Under the pieces are notes generated by a model. It did not search any database. It saw only the letters and a program-made list of their open reading frames with translations, and was not told the DNA's origin. DNA of 64,000 bases from Flabesymbios commensalis (Eukaryota; Annelida; Polychaeta; Terebellida; Flabelligeridae): positions 66,713,440 through 66,777,439 of the forward strand of contig OZ024908.1 of NCBI GenBank assembly GCA_964017125.1, read 5' to 3'. Both the position numbers and the translations under genes were made by a program. Shown here piece by piece: positions 55,440 through 64,000 of this stretch. Each line of letters begins with the position of its first letter. Positions within the stretch are counted from its first letter, which is position 1.

Positions 55440-57420
55440 TACACAAGTAATCAGCCGTCACAGAGCAAACACGAGCAACTGACCCATTGGTTGGCGAATG
55501 TTGATCCACTGTATACAACGCTGGCCCAACAATGGTTGAATGTATCAGTAGTTGAGCTGTAAGTACTGTTGCAAAGGTAAAATACAAACAATTATAGCTA
55601 CTACTGTTTTTTTAACGTAGAGTTATTTACTATAATATTTACTTTTATGTTGACAGTTGCAGCGCCGGGTTCAAATACATTTGTAAATAAAACTTGACTT
55701 GAAAAGTGAATTAGGTAGGCCTACCTTTTCAGATGTAATACGTGAAATTAAAGTGACTCCTTATGTATAGAATTGTTAAATTCGGTCAATTAAAAAAAAT
55801 CATATGAAACTATATAGCCTGCTGAAATACAAACGCATTAAAAAACAATTTTAAAGCACCCAAAACGACTAAACTAGTTTTAATTTCTAAGAGGTATATT
55901 GTCATGTAAACACGACTGCCACAAATACCCACGATCTTAGACGGCATGATCAAAGTGACCATCAATAGCTGCCGCCCTTTAATTGGTATAGGAACGTGAT
56001 GATCGAGGGGGTTCCCCCACAGCACCGACTGTCTGCTCAAAGCTGGGCTGACGGCATCAACTTGTGGTCAAATGCTGTGCTAGCAGTAAACCATCCTTTA
56101 GGTGAACAAACTGTATGTTTGGGTTTTTCCTGGATTCTTATAAATATTGTTAAGAACTGTTATTGAAAAATCTGAAAAAATAAAATAATGATCTGCAGGA
56201 TACGATACTTCATAAAAAAAACTCAAACCACAATTGATGTTGAAAATTTTTCAACATAAGCAGTTCCTTTAAATATACCACACTTTTTAAAAAAATGGAG
56301 CAATTCTTATTTGCGAATAATACAGTGCCTAATTAGCTAGCCATCTGAGTACTGAGCTGCTCAAAAGTTAAAAATATACACTGTACAATTTTAATATTAT
56401 AATAAGAATACAAAATTTTTATAGAATTGTACTTATATTTCACAGTCCGACAATTTGATTTACATAATTTTTAAAATCTCTGCATCCAAAAGAATGATGC
56501 GGTACTTACACATTGAGAACATAAAGTGTATATGTTTGTATATTTATGGGCGTGTATATTCCTCGGTATAGATGTGTACCTCGTCGCCACTTCTCCAAAT
56601 TGTATTCAGGATTGTGACGCTTTGCTGGTACATATATTGTATTTACACCCCATCTGGCGAGTCATTTTGAACAAACCCACGACCTGAACATTTAAAATCG
56701 GCGACACATAAAGGCTACAATATTCCGAAAATGAGATTTTAACCATGATACCAAATCGCATTTAATAATGAATGCCATTAAAAAAAACTAGAAATTGTCA
56801 TCGTTTTTATTGCAAACTTAAAACCCTGACACATGTTGTGAAAATAAACAAATGAGACTGCCGTGCGAAAAGGTACGTCCAGGCGGAATTGTTGCAATTA
56901 TTCATGACGTCATCTTAATTTTAATGATTACATAACTAAAATTAAAAGGTAAAAATATAAATGATCAAATTAAAGTAATAGGGATTGTTCTAAAAAAAAT
57001 TAGTGTATGAAACAGGAAAGGCACAAATTTACTAAAAAATATATTTTGAAATTTTGACCATACAACTCTTTCAGTGTGACGGCTCACAAATTATTCTGAA
57101 TCGTTCAATGTACGTTACACTAAGCCTTTGAACAGCTCGGACAGATATACACACACGCAAGTTGACAAAGATCCGACCAGTCAGGAGTTCGAACTGGGTA
57201 CCTCAATGTTACGTAATACAGCCGAGTCGAGTGAGTCATCGGAGTCGGCCACATCCATATATTGTGAACTACACAGGGGCCAGCTCTGGCTTCATCCAGT
57301 AAAGGGGCCAGCGCCGATGAAATAATTTACATAATATGTAATTATTGTTAGTTATCTTATACCCGCCGATTGAACTCGCTAGTCTTATCATACTCTTAAT
57401 ACCATGCCCCTTCACTAATA
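55440..57420. other. No gene seen
   Basis: A C fragment at 55475-55560. The rest is AT-rich with no exon-like ORF. GAGTTCGAACTGGGTACC at 57186 resembles a B box but no tRNA fold was found around it. Confidence 0.45.
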
Positions 57421-57424
57421 TACC

Positions 57425-57640
57425 TCGTAGTCGTGTTTATTCTGTTTTATCAACAAGTTAAATCACAGTTACTGGGAGTGAAATAAGTGTGTAAACATTA
57501 AGATTTGCAAATGCTTTATATCAAATTAAACAAATATCAGCAATTTTCAGCCACTTGAAGTTGTGGGTCGCGCTAGCGACCCACAACTTCAAGTGGATGA
57601 AAATAGAAATAAGATAAGTTAGCGAGAAAAGGGGTAAAGT
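57425..57640. repeat. Family A2 MITE
   Basis: The hairpin CACTTGAAGTTGTGGGTCG / CGACCCACAACTTCAAGTG is a perfect 19-bp arm pair around CGCTAG. The end TTAGCGAGAAAAGGGG is A2-like. Confidence 0.7.
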
Positions 57641-58336
57641 CGCACCTTATCGGCTGGCTGTGCACAGACAGTAACGATATATAGGGGAGTGCTTATTTCT
57701 TCAATGTTGGCGTAACTCACCCAACGGCAGATGTAAAGAACGCAAAGCAGCTTTCAAACTGAAACTTCCTCTTCGGAAATTATCTTTTTGTACATATCGG
57801 TACGCATCAGTTAAGTGTATAAGCTCAACATATGAGATTAGCATATCGCATGTCGCCCAACACTCAACAAATAAACCAGAAACTCAACCTATGGTAAATT
57901 TTCTTTTTCATGAGGCAAAGACTTTAGGCCTAAGTATGTGCATCATTCATCAATTTATCACGCCATGGAGTGTGTGTTTCTTTAATACATGATGCACACA
58001 TATATATATAATAGGCTCACCATGTTTCTTTGGTTATAGTTTATTTTAAATTTGCATAATATCAGAAATGTTTGTTATGCATTTCTGATAATATATAATT
58101 TTATTTTAGGCAATGATCACAGTTCGCATACCCTTACATATAGGCATACACATGCAGATATCACAGTCAGTGTTTTAAGTCATATTTATCGGAAGCATTA
58201 TATTAAATCTTCATATTTCAAAAATAAACACGAATAGATTATATATTCTTCAAAAAACACTTCATTGTCTGAGTCCAATCTGACGACGTTTAGTTTCAAT
58301 ACTATTTTTATACTAAAGCATGCTATAACTGTCAGA
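57641..58336. other. No gene seen; downstream of the channel gene
   Basis: AT-rich flank beyond the likely 3' end of the channel gene. Confidence 0.4.
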
Positions 58337-58342
58337 TTTATT
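58337..58342 (-). promoter_or_regulatory. Candidate poly(A) signal AATAAA
   Basis: AATAAA on the minus strand begins six bases after the stop codon of the channel gene. This is very close, so a more distal signal may be the one used. Confidence 0.4.
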
Positions 58343-58348
58343 TGTATT

Positions 58349-58432
58349 TTATGGAGCTGGTGTCAGGTGATTTCGTCCTCGTAGAGCCTCGTACTGCCGC
58401 TCTTTCTCCAGCTGTCTGATTTTCCTTTCTGC
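58349..58432 (-). CDS. Channel gene, last exon
   Basis: 27 codons plus TAA. AERKIRQLEKERQYEALRGR is highly charged and fits the end of a C-terminal coiled coil. The acceptor TTTTCAG|G is good; phase 0. Confidence 0.85.
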   Translation of the reverse strand, partial: AERKIRQLEKERQYEALRGRNHLTPAP

Positions 58433-61400
58433 CTGAAAACGAAGAAATGGTGACCTCATCAGATACAGTAAATCAGGGATTGAATGAATGGATGGGTAGA
58501 TAAATGAATGAATGAATGAATGAATGAATGAATGAATGAATGAATGAATGAATGAATGAATGAATGAAGAAATGAATGAATGAATAAAGAAATGAACGAA
58601 CGAACGAACGAACGAACGAACGAACGAACGAACGAACGAACGAACGAACGAACGAACGAACGAACGAACGAACGAACGAACGAACGAACGAACTGGACAT
58701 ATATCTTTAAATGACCTCATATGTTACCTTTCGTTTTTGGAATGTATGTATCTGTAATACAGTGTTGATCAGATCATCTAGTTTATCTTCTGTATTTCCC
58801 TCATCAGACGTTGTCAAACACATAGCCTGGTCCAACGGGAAAAAATCCAACTTTTCAGCCTCCAGCTATAGAAGAAACAATATAGAGTAATGTGGAATGA
58901 ATGTTAAGTAAGCTTGATAAATAAACTACACATCAGTAAGTGCCGCATTACACGTTCTCAATTATTTTCACTCATATGTCAACGCTTTAAATTGACTTGG
59001 CTGATCATCTTCAAGAACTCGATGCGTACAAAACCTAGAAACATATTAGCATGGTTGTAATTTACTATAACCCCCAGCCGTATGCAGTAGCTAAAAACAA
59101 TGTTTATTGACATTACAAAATGCAGTAGCTGCATATGATCTGGTCGCTTTTCAAGTTAGCAGTTACTTTTTTACTTACAGAGTGGTATTCTTTATCACTC
59201 GAAATCTTTCTTATATATGACGGCCTATATTTCATTATTATAGGACTTTATTAACATCCATTGTAAATTCAATTAATATTAGATAACCGCATGAAATTTA
59301 ACCACATCACATAAGCTGGAAGCGACACTTAACTGAGTTAAATTTGTTAACTCAGGGCTGGAAGGTTAGCTCTTATCCTCCTGATCACGACTATTGTCGT
59401 TTTTAACCTGTTTTATTTAGTCTATCAAACCTCTGGTATTGGGAACGAAATTGGTGTTTAGACATCAAGCTTTGTAAAAGTTTGCTCTCAAATTAAACAC
59501 ATACGAATAATTTTCAACCACTTGAGGTTGTGGTTGAAAATGTAAATTTATAAATTAACTTGGCGGGAAAAGGGGTAACAATCAGTGAGTGAGAACAAAC
59601 CCCGCGGAGCTTACCATTCTGGCCACGTAGAGGTCGATAGAAGAGTAATCCTTCTCATTTGTCTCGTGGAGATGAATGAAGTAGAAGATGTAGGCCCACA
59701 TGTTGTGCTCCATGTTCACGTGATGGCTAAAACCCTGCAATAAATCAACAGTTCAACCTCACTGTATTAGCAAATATATTAATAGTAAAGCGTGGGTCAT
59801 GGGCCGTGTTCTTGTACCAGTTACGATATATCGTAGGCTTCGGATTAGTCGAGATGGCTATCTCGATCAATCCGAAGCCTAGGATATATCCTAACTTTTA
59901 CGAAAATATGGGCCCTGATATGGTATAATCCTTCAGACACCTAGCTATCTCTTCATATTTCAATTTATCTTGAGATCGTAATTCCCACCTGAAGATTATC
60001 TTATTTAACATAATGTCTATGTGTAGGATGACAAATAAAAGCCTATGTCGCCCATTATTGTGAAGGATTACGTTATTTTTTATATATTAATTTTATTTAT
60101 AATAATGGCATCTGGTATACTGTAATAACCTACTTCGCTGTCAAGATATGTGTAATCTCAACCATTATTGCCATAAATTGTATATAATTTACATATGTTA
60201 CAAATTACTCCAAAAGCGTATTTAAGTAGCCACATGTCTTTTGATTAAAAACTAAGAGAGAGGCATTATAAAGATTGTTGTTGTTCTCTTATTTATTAAA
60301 GATTGCAGCACTGCTAATACCCGACTAAGCCAAGCTACTCACATTGCGCGGAGAGTACACTGCTGATGGGTGGTGGTGGAAATAAAGTTAGCACACACAA
60401 GTCATAGCTACATGGATTTATCATTGCATAGGCTATGTTAAACATACTGCTGAAAACTAGCTGTCCAATAACCTCGATAATTGCCAGTTATTTTTTATTC
60501 ATTTAAGCAACATCAAACCAACGTTGACACAATGTGTTATTAGCATGTTATTCAGCTGAACAAAATGACATTAACCTGACTGGTATGTTTACAGCAATCA
60601 GTGGTCGTAGCTGACTGATCAGCACACAGGAACATGGTCCACATGGTTAGATGTGATTTGTGGCGACATCAGGGATTAATTCTGGCCCACTATTATTTTG
60701 TCTTTACATAACAACCATGCCCTTAACGACCCAGTAAACATGAGACGTTGAACCCTGGACACCAGGGCCCGTATTCTCGTACAATTTACGATATATCGTA
60801 GGCTTCGGATTGGTCGAGATGGCCATCTCGACCGACCCGAAGCCTAGTATATATCGTAACTTGTCACTCACCTGTCCTGTTTGCTCAAAGTCATAGCTGT
60901 CACGACTGCAGATGAAACAAGAATCTCGCATGTCTTTCTCAGCGGCCCACTGTAAAACAGAAATAACACTGAATTTCCAGCAAGAGACGTTCACCCAATG
61001 CTGATTCAATGTTGGTCCAACGTCGTAGACGATTGGACCAGCATTGATTCGACATTGGGACGTCTTGTTTTTTCTGAATTTATCTCCTTACATACATGTA
61101 TTATACTATAAATACACATGTGACAGTGCATATACTCCTATCCCCATCATAATTAATTTTACGAGTGGATGGAAAAAAACATTGTTGCTTTGAATCCTGA
61201 ATACAGAGAGCACAGAATAAACCATGAGCTCTGGCATGACAGGGGGTAGCTATATCATGATCCCTCTCCCTGGCTTATTTCCAATCGGAAAAATCACCCT
61301 AGATACGGTATATAACCTTTTACATCGGACTAGGTTGATCAGGTCAATTATTGTATTAGTAAATTTTACACACTAGCTAAACTAGAGAGTGTGCTGTACA

Positions 61401-63082
61401 TGGCTTTATCATTGTAAATAGCGACTCATGTCCTGCTCAAAATTACCTACCAGTTACAATTTTGTAATCATTTAGGTCCGAATTATTAACGTCATTCCCA
61501 GCTACAAAATATTCTATATTTATGAAAAGTAAATTATTCGTAGTTTCAGTTGGATGACTAAATTATATCAATGAAATATCTGCCCAAATTTTTCTATCGA
61601 TTTCAGTGCCATATATTTAATTGGAAAATCTTTCATCCCTGTAAAGCCTGAATTTGCCATTGTCAACTTCATACACTACAAGCCGTGAATTGCTGTCGCA
61701 ATTCTCGACTTGTAGTGGAACAATATGACTTGAATTGAGTGGCAATGAAAAAAAGCGATATCGTTATTATTAAAACCGTTCCATGAAAATGTTCGTTCTA
61801 AAACCCCTAGGCGTAGGAAATTAAGTCATTCTTTAGAAATTAAAAATGCTGATTTGATGCATCGTGAGAGTCTGAACGGTTAAAACACCTATGCATTTAT
61901 GTATCCCAGCAAACACGACACATTGTCTACCTACGACGGTGACCCAACATTAAACCAACATTGAGACAACATGTTGTGTTTGCTGGCAAGAGCCTAAGAG
62001 GATAAGAGAAAGCAAAATATGCACCTTACCTTAAGATCCCTGAGCTCTGAGAAGGTATCCACGATGATACCGAAGATGATGTTGAGACCGATGGTGGTGA
62101 AGATGATGAAGAAGGTGACTTGGTAAATGGCCAGCAGCCCAAAACGTAGAACATTACGCTCGTTCTCGTGGAGGATCATAGCCTGAGAATAAAATATGTT
62201 TGTATGTTCATTGAAGTGTTATAATATCAGAAGATACAGGAGTGTGAGAGTGGCAATGTTTGGTTTGCCCTGTCATATACAACAGCCTGGGCCCATATTC
62301 TCGTACAAGTTACGATATTTTGCAGGCTTCGGATTAGTCGAAATGGCCATACAACATGTATAGAACACTTTATACCACAAATTTACACGTCTTAGACGGT
62401 GGGATAAAAGCCTATATGAAAGCAGTCGCCGCTAATTGGTGTCTTAAAGTCAGGACATAGGGGGAGTCGCCTGCAGCACTGATTGTCTGCCCAACGCTGG
62501 GCCGCCAGCATCTACATGTGGCCCAATGCTGTGAGAACATTCAATCGTCCTTTAGGTATACACATAGTTTGTTTAGGTTATCGCTCGATTCATATAAATT
62601 TTGATAAAAAATATGTTTTCAAATCTAGAAATGCTGAAATAAATAAAATCATGATCTTTGGGATTTACGACCTAATTACAAAATTAAAAAACACATTTGC
62701 TGTCATCCCACGGGGTCCCTTCAAGTATATAAAAAAATGGCCGTAGACCCATAACATAGGTATTCCAATGAAGCAGAAAGAGTTAACTGAGACATTTATG
62801 ATGATTTTAAATTGAAAAAAAATTTGGTCTCCATGTCCTTTACAAATATATTCCAGCGTTGTAAGGGTTTAGACTTAAGATGTAGCTCCATACTCACGGC
62901 ACTGATCTCCCCCATCGATCCATACTTGACCACCGTAAGAACACACTCAGCCAGGTTGTCACAAAAAGCTGCCATCTCATCGGCATCCGGGTCAAAGGTC
63001 GAGCGATAGAAAGCAAACCCTATCAGGCCGTAGATGTAGAGGACGATAAAACCCAACACAGTCACCCAAAGCAAAGAGACAC
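58349..63082 (-). CDS. IP3 receptor / ryanodine receptor family channel, last six exons
   Basis: Six exons joined on the minus strand, all with GT-AG introns and matching phases: 62898-63082, 62030-62182, 60872-60949, 59615-59734, 58728-58865 and 58349-58432. They encode about 252 residues: a pore-domain helix (LLWVTVLGFIVLYIYGLIG), the turret and filter region, S6 (VTFFIIFTTIGLNIIFGIIVDTFSELRDLK), the linker zinc finger CFICS...HHVNMEH, the conserved YVARM and LDFFP blocks, and a basic coiled-coil tail. This is the C-terminus of ER calcium-release channels; the coiled-coil end and HNMW block look more like IP3 receptors than RyR. The N-terminal exons are outside the window. The pore motif is unusual (see the first exon). 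Introns hold all four family E foldbacks. Confidence 0.9.
58492..58692. repeat. (GAAT)n-(GAAC)n microsatellite in the last intron
   Basis: About 17 GAAT units with AGAA breaks, then about 29 perfect GAAC units. The FVRS-repeat ORFs come from it. Confidence 0.95.
58728..58865 (-). CDS. Channel gene, penultimate exon
   Basis: 46 codons, LEAEKLDFFPLDQAMCL... then NTEDKLDDLINTVLQIH. The LDFFP...AMCL block matches the LDWFP...AMSL block of IP3 receptors. Acceptor CTATAG, donor AAAG|GTAAC. Confidence 0.92.
59390..59580. repeat. Family A2-like fragment in an intron
   Basis: ATCAAGCTTTGTAAAAG, CCACTTGAGGTTGTGG and GGCGGGAAAAGGGGTAA in A2 order. The right hairpin arm is deleted. Confidence 0.55.
59615..59734 (-). 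CDS. Channel gene exon: linker His residues
   Basis: 40 codons, GFSHHVNMEHNMWAYIFYFI...YSSIDLYVARM. HVNMEH supplies the two His of the C2H2-type linker finger, equivalent to HIKEEH in IP3R1; EHNMW and YVA.M are family hallmarks. Confidence 0.95.
59800..59917. repeat. Family E foldback (intron)
   Basis: GGGCCGTGTTCTTGTACCAG...TACGAAAATATGGGCCC with arms CGTAGGCTTCGGATT and AATCCGAAGCCTAGG. Centre TCGAGATGGCTATCTCGA. Confidence 0.8.
59930..60763. other. Intron sequence, no element recognised except a C end
   Basis: AT-rich. CCCAGTAAACATGAGACGTTG at 60730-60750 is a family C end lying next to the E copy. Confidence 0.5.
60764..60862. repeat. Family E foldback ending 9 bp from a splice donor
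   Basis: GGGCCCGTATTCTCGTAC...ATATATCGTAACTTGT. The last part of the right arm is missing and the exon donor follows at 60870-60871. Confidence 0.8.
60872..60949 (-). CDS. Channel gene exon: linker Cys residues
   Basis: 26 codons, WAAEKDMRDSCFICSRDSYDFEQTGQ in two pieces: WAAEKDMRDS and CFICSRDSYDFEQTGQ. CFIC is the Cys pair of the linker zinc finger found in both IP3R and RyR. Acceptor TTTTACAG, donor CAG|GTGAGT. Confidence 0.95.
60975..61080. repeat. Family C foldback (intron)
   Basis: TTCCAGCAAGAGACGTTC...GGACGTCTTGTTTTTTCTG, centre CAACGTCGTAGACGATTGG. It lies 25 bp upstream of the exon acceptor. Confidence 0.75.
61081..61905. other. Intron; one G-type hairpin
   Basis: An inverted repeat ACACTACAAGCCGTGAATTG / CAATTCTCGACTTGTAGTG at about 61670-61717 resembles family G. 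Otherwise no feature. Confidence 0.45.
61906..61987. repeat. Family C foldback, shortened
   Basis: CCCAGCAAACACGACACATT...ACATGTTGTGTTTGCTGG with one inner arm lost. Confidence 0.7.
62030..62182 (-). CDS. Channel gene exon: S6 pore helix
   Basis: 51 codons. It begins AMILHENERNVLRFGLLAIY, then the S6 helix QVTFFIIFTTIGLNIIFGII and VDTFSELRDLK. IIFGIIVDTF.ELR is diagnostic of IP3R/RyR channels. Acceptor TTCTCAG, donor AAG|GTAAGG. Confidence 0.96.
62289..62352. repeat. Half of a family E foldback (intron)
   Basis: TGGGCCCATATTCTCGTAC...GGCTTCGGATTAGTCGAAAT; left arm only. Confidence 0.75.
62720..62870. repeat. Family B fragment next to an exon
   Basis: GGCCGTAGACCCATAACATAGG, AGAAAGAGTTAACTGAGAC and CCAGCGTTGTAAGGG are in the B order. 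It ends about 28 bp from the exon donor side at 62898. Confidence 0.6.
62898..63082 (-). CDS. Channel gene exon: pore domain and filter
   Basis: 185 nt; a split codon begins it, so the upstream intron is phase 1. A membrane helix LLWVTVLGFIVLYIYGLIGF, a short acidic luminal loop TFDPDADEMAAF, then CDNLAECVLTVVKYGSMGE and ISA. In IP3R and RyR the Cys-rich start of the pore loop leads to GGGVGD or GGGIGD. Here that place reads YGSMGE and is a few residues shorter. Donor GCC|GTGAGT. Confidence 0.92.
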
Positions 63083-63104
63083 CTGAAAGTAAACTCTATG
63101 GTGA

Positions 63105-63223
63105 AGGGTCCTCATTCTCGTACAAGTTACGATATATCGTAGGCTTCGGATTGGTCGAGATGGCCATCTCGACCAATCAGAAGCCTACGAGATACCATAA
63201 CTTGTACGATAATATGGGCCCTG
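63105..63223. repeat. Family E foldback 22 bp upstream of an exon acceptor
   Basis: Arms CGTAGGCTTCGGATTGG and CCAATCAGAAGCCTACG around TCGAGATGGCCATCTCGA; outer end ATAATATGGGCCC. Confidence 0.82.
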
Positions 63224-63239
63224 GGTTTTTATTCAAGCC

Positions 63240-64000
63240 CAAAATCCTTTATCTCACCGCTTAGTGTTCCACACTCCTTTATCTTACCGTTTGTTTGTTC
63301 CACATTCCTGTATCTTACCGTTTAGTGTTCCACACTCCTTTCTCTTACCGTTTAGTGTTCCACACTCCTTTATCTCACCGTTTAGTGTTCCACATTCCTG
63401 TATCTTACCGTTTAGTGTTCCACACTCCTTTCTCTTACCGTTCAGTGTTCCACATTCCTTTTCTTACCGTTTAGTGTTCCACACTCCTTTCTCTTACCGT
63501 TTAGTGTTCCACACTCTGTTATCTCACCGTTTAGTGTTCCACACTCCTTTTCTTACCGTTTAGTGTTCCACACTCCCTTATCTTACTGCTTAGTGTTACA
63601 CACTCCTTTATCTTACCGTTTAGTGTTCCACACACCTATATCTTACCGTTTGGTGCCCGACGCTCCTTTCTCTTACCGTTTAGTGTTCCACACTCCTTTA
63701 TCATACCGTTTTATTTCACCGTTTAGTATTCCACATACCTTTCTCTTGCCGTTTAGTGTTCCACACTCCTTTATCTTACCGTTTAGTGTTCCACACTTTT
63801 TTCTTTTACCGTTTAGTGTTCCACACTCCTTTATCTTACCGCTTAGTGTTCCACACTCCTTTATATTAACGCTTAGTGTTCCACACTCCTTTATCTTACC
63901 GTTTGGTGTTCCACGCTCCTTTCTCTTACCGCTTAGTGTTCCACACTCCTTTATTTGTCCGTTTAGTGTTCCACACTCCTTTATCTTAAACCGTTTAGTG
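63240..64000. repeat. 30-bp satellite in an intron, continuing past the window
   Basis: About 25 head-to-tail units of exactly 30 bp (CACACTCCTTTATCTTACCG plus TTTAGTGTTC), with point variants and a few short indels. Because 30 is divisible by three, long open frames arise, but they are simple repeats. On the transcribed minus strand most units contain CGGTAAGA, a 5' splice-site-like word. Confidence 0.95.

Noticed and set aside
57180-57205. B-box-like GAGTTCGAACTGGG as a tRNA or SINE
   Set aside because: No matching A box at the right distance and no cloverleaf could be folded by eye.
63240-64000. Regular 30-bp periodicity suggesting a CRISPR array
   Set aside because: Units are head to tail without variable spacers, lie in an animal intron, and no cas genes are present.
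1-64000. Retrovirus, LTR element or Polinton remains
   Set aside because: No long direct terminal repeats, capsid, integrase, protease or protein-primed polymerase sequence was recognised. The only reverse transcriptase sequence is of the LINE type.

Overview
The window is nuclear DNA of an animal, most likely a marine invertebrate. It is AT-rich and intron-bearing, carries a eukaryotic-type histidine tRNA with a Pol III T-run, and holds exons of an intracellular calcium-release channel. No prokaryotic operon, CRISPR array or rRNA is visible. I cannot name the species. Well over half of the window is transposon-derived.

Host genes: (1) tRNA-His(GTG) on the minus strand at 14590-14661. (2) The 3' end of an inositol-trisphosphate receptor / ryanodine receptor family gene on the minus strand. 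Its last six exons lie between 58349 and 63082, and its upstream exons lie beyond the right edge. The pore exon lacks the usual GGG(V/I)GD filter motif.

Main mobile element: 26168-33177 is a 7.0-kb DNA transposon with about 635-bp terminal inverted repeats (TIRs), ends TAGACAGGG...CCCTGTCTA and a 3-bp ACA target duplication. On its minus strand it carries a 971-codon transposase with two CCHC fingers. After one in-frame TAA, an XPG/FEN1-like nuclease region follows in the same frame and is frameshifted at a 12-base G run. This fits the Academ (XPG-carrying) superfamily. A 3.5-kb non-coding relative at 20793-24341 has the ends TAGTCAGGG...CCCTGACTA and the same ACA duplication.

Small foldback families (letters used in the entries): A = piggyBac-like MITE of about 238 bp, TTAA|CCCTTTAACCGCC ends, central hairpin CACTTGAAGTTGTG; A2 = diverged A with GGTAGCGAGAC in the hairpin; B = TTAA|CCCTT-CAGCGC ends with an inner GACGTCAGA palindrome; C = about 110-bp foldback CCCAGCAAACAC...GTGTTTGCTGGG; D = about 75-bp foldback around GCAAAGCCAAAAGGCAG; E = about 118-bp foldback around CGTAGGCTTCGGATT, seen only in the channel gene; F = 367-bp foldback with AGGGACTGG ends at TTAA; G = piggyBac-like ends with an inner AGCTGGAAATTGC hairpin; H = GC-rich GCGGCGCCGCGC element. 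There is also a two-headed tRNA-derived SINE of about 310 bp, several copies having clear 11-14 bp target duplications, and three LINE fragments.

Layout: 0-13 kb MITEs, one decayed LINE and a CATT repeat; 13.9-14.7 kb an inverted-repeat element beside the tRNA; 12.3-17.2 kb two old local duplications; 17.4-20.3 kb SINE and nested foldbacks; 20.8-24.3 kb the non-autonomous Academ-like element; 26.2-33.2 kb the coding element; 37.4-38.1 kb a minisatellite joined to a SINE; 39.8-49.9 kb a segmental duplication split by LINE, SINE and array insertions; 50-58 kb MITEs; 58.3-64 kb the channel gene, ending in a 30-bp satellite inside an intron.
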